DNA of 6,040 bases. It comes from DASZGI01 sp035938995. Its GTDB lineage: Bacteria; Actinomycetota; Actinomycetes; Streptomycetales; Catenulisporaceae. Position 1 is the first letter of the stretch. Each line of letters begins with the position of its first letter. The translations under genes were made by a program, and so were the position numbers. The notes below the pieces were generated by a model that worked only from the letters and a program-made list of their open reading frames with translations, did not search any database and was not told the origin of the DNA. Where the stretch lies: NCBI RefSeq assembly GCF_035938995.1, contig NZ_DASZGI010000381.1, positions 1 to 6,040 on the forward strand, in the 5' to 3' direction. Shown here piece after piece: positions 5,861 to 6,040 of this stretch.

Positions 5861-5924
5861 GGAGTTTCGCTAGCGGTGCCGCGGCCGGCCTTGAGGTGGG
5901 CGTGACAGCTTTCGCACGAGAACT

Positions 5925-6040
5925 TCAGCCGCGCGGGCCCACCAGGCCGACGTCGTAGGCGATGATGACGGCCTGGACGCGGTCGCGGGCGCCGATCTTC
6001 GCGAGGGCGCGGCTGACGTGTGTCTTGACCGTGGATTCGG
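5925..6040 (-). CDS. C-terminus of a LuxR/NarL-family response regulator (partial, runs off the right edge)
   Basis: On the minus strand the window enters a gene whose last 37 codons read ESTVKTHVSRALAKIGARDR and then VQAVIIAYDVGLV before a short GPRG tail and a TGA stop at 5927-5925. This is the recognition helix and final helix of the LuxR-type helix-turn-helix (S-x-x-T-V-K-x-H-x-x-x-x-x-x-K-I-G consensus), as in NarL/FixJ two-component response regulators. The receiver domain would lie beyond the window, so its signal and partner kinase are not visible. It is on the same strand as the ATPase gene, whose start is 121 bp downstream. The repeat-bearing promoter region between them suggests separate transcription. 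Confidence 0.85.
   Translation of the reverse strand, partial: ESTVKTHVSRALAKIGARDRVQAVIIAYDVGLVGPRG

Overview
This is a chromosomal window from a high-GC Gram-positive bacterium, almost certainly an actinomycete. The GC content is very high, GTG starts are common, open shadow frames run antisense to real genes, and the proteins resemble Streptomyces/Catenulispora-type homologues. The genus cannot be fixed from this sequence.

Left part (1-2576). The window opens inside the 5' end of a leftward gene whose N-terminus carries a twin-arginine (Tat) export signal. About 390 bp of divergent intergenic DNA separates it from a rightward gene for an undecaprenyl-diphosphate phosphatase (UppP/BacA), which recycles the lipid carrier of cell-wall synthesis. 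UppP is followed on the same strand, after 132 bp, by an uncharacterised 339-residue protein. Its C-terminal half has the transglutaminase/cysteine-protease layout (His247, Asp262), but serine sits where the nucleophilic cysteine is expected. A helix-turn-helix-like segment lies near its N-terminus.

Middle part (2605-4244, minus strand, convergent with the above). Two methyltransferase genes overlap by four bases (GTGA). rsmD encodes the 16S rRNA guanine-966 N2-methyltransferase. The second gene encodes a Trm14/TrmN/THUMPD3-like methyltransferase, probably making N2-methylguanosine in tRNA. They look like one translationally coupled RNA-modification operon. From general knowledge, rsmD in actinomycetes is usually next to recG and coaD; neither is seen here.

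Right part (4313-6040, minus strand). A roughly 496-residue ATPase of the ATPase_2/DUF234 type has a P-loop ATPase, a winged helix and a C-terminal PD-(D/E)XK-like nuclease fold. It lies upstream of rsmD. Its promoter region holds a conspicuous AT-rich tandem 15-bp repeat, each copy a near-palindrome, which looks like an operator. The gene appears somewhat less GC-rich than its neighbours and may be an acquired defence- or mobility-type gene. The window ends in the C-terminal DNA-binding helix region of a LuxR/NarL-type response regulator.

No tRNA, rRNA, CRISPR array, insertion sequence or convincing intrinsic terminator was seen. The features most worth following up are the serine-substituted transglutaminase-like protein and the ATPase with its tandem operator.
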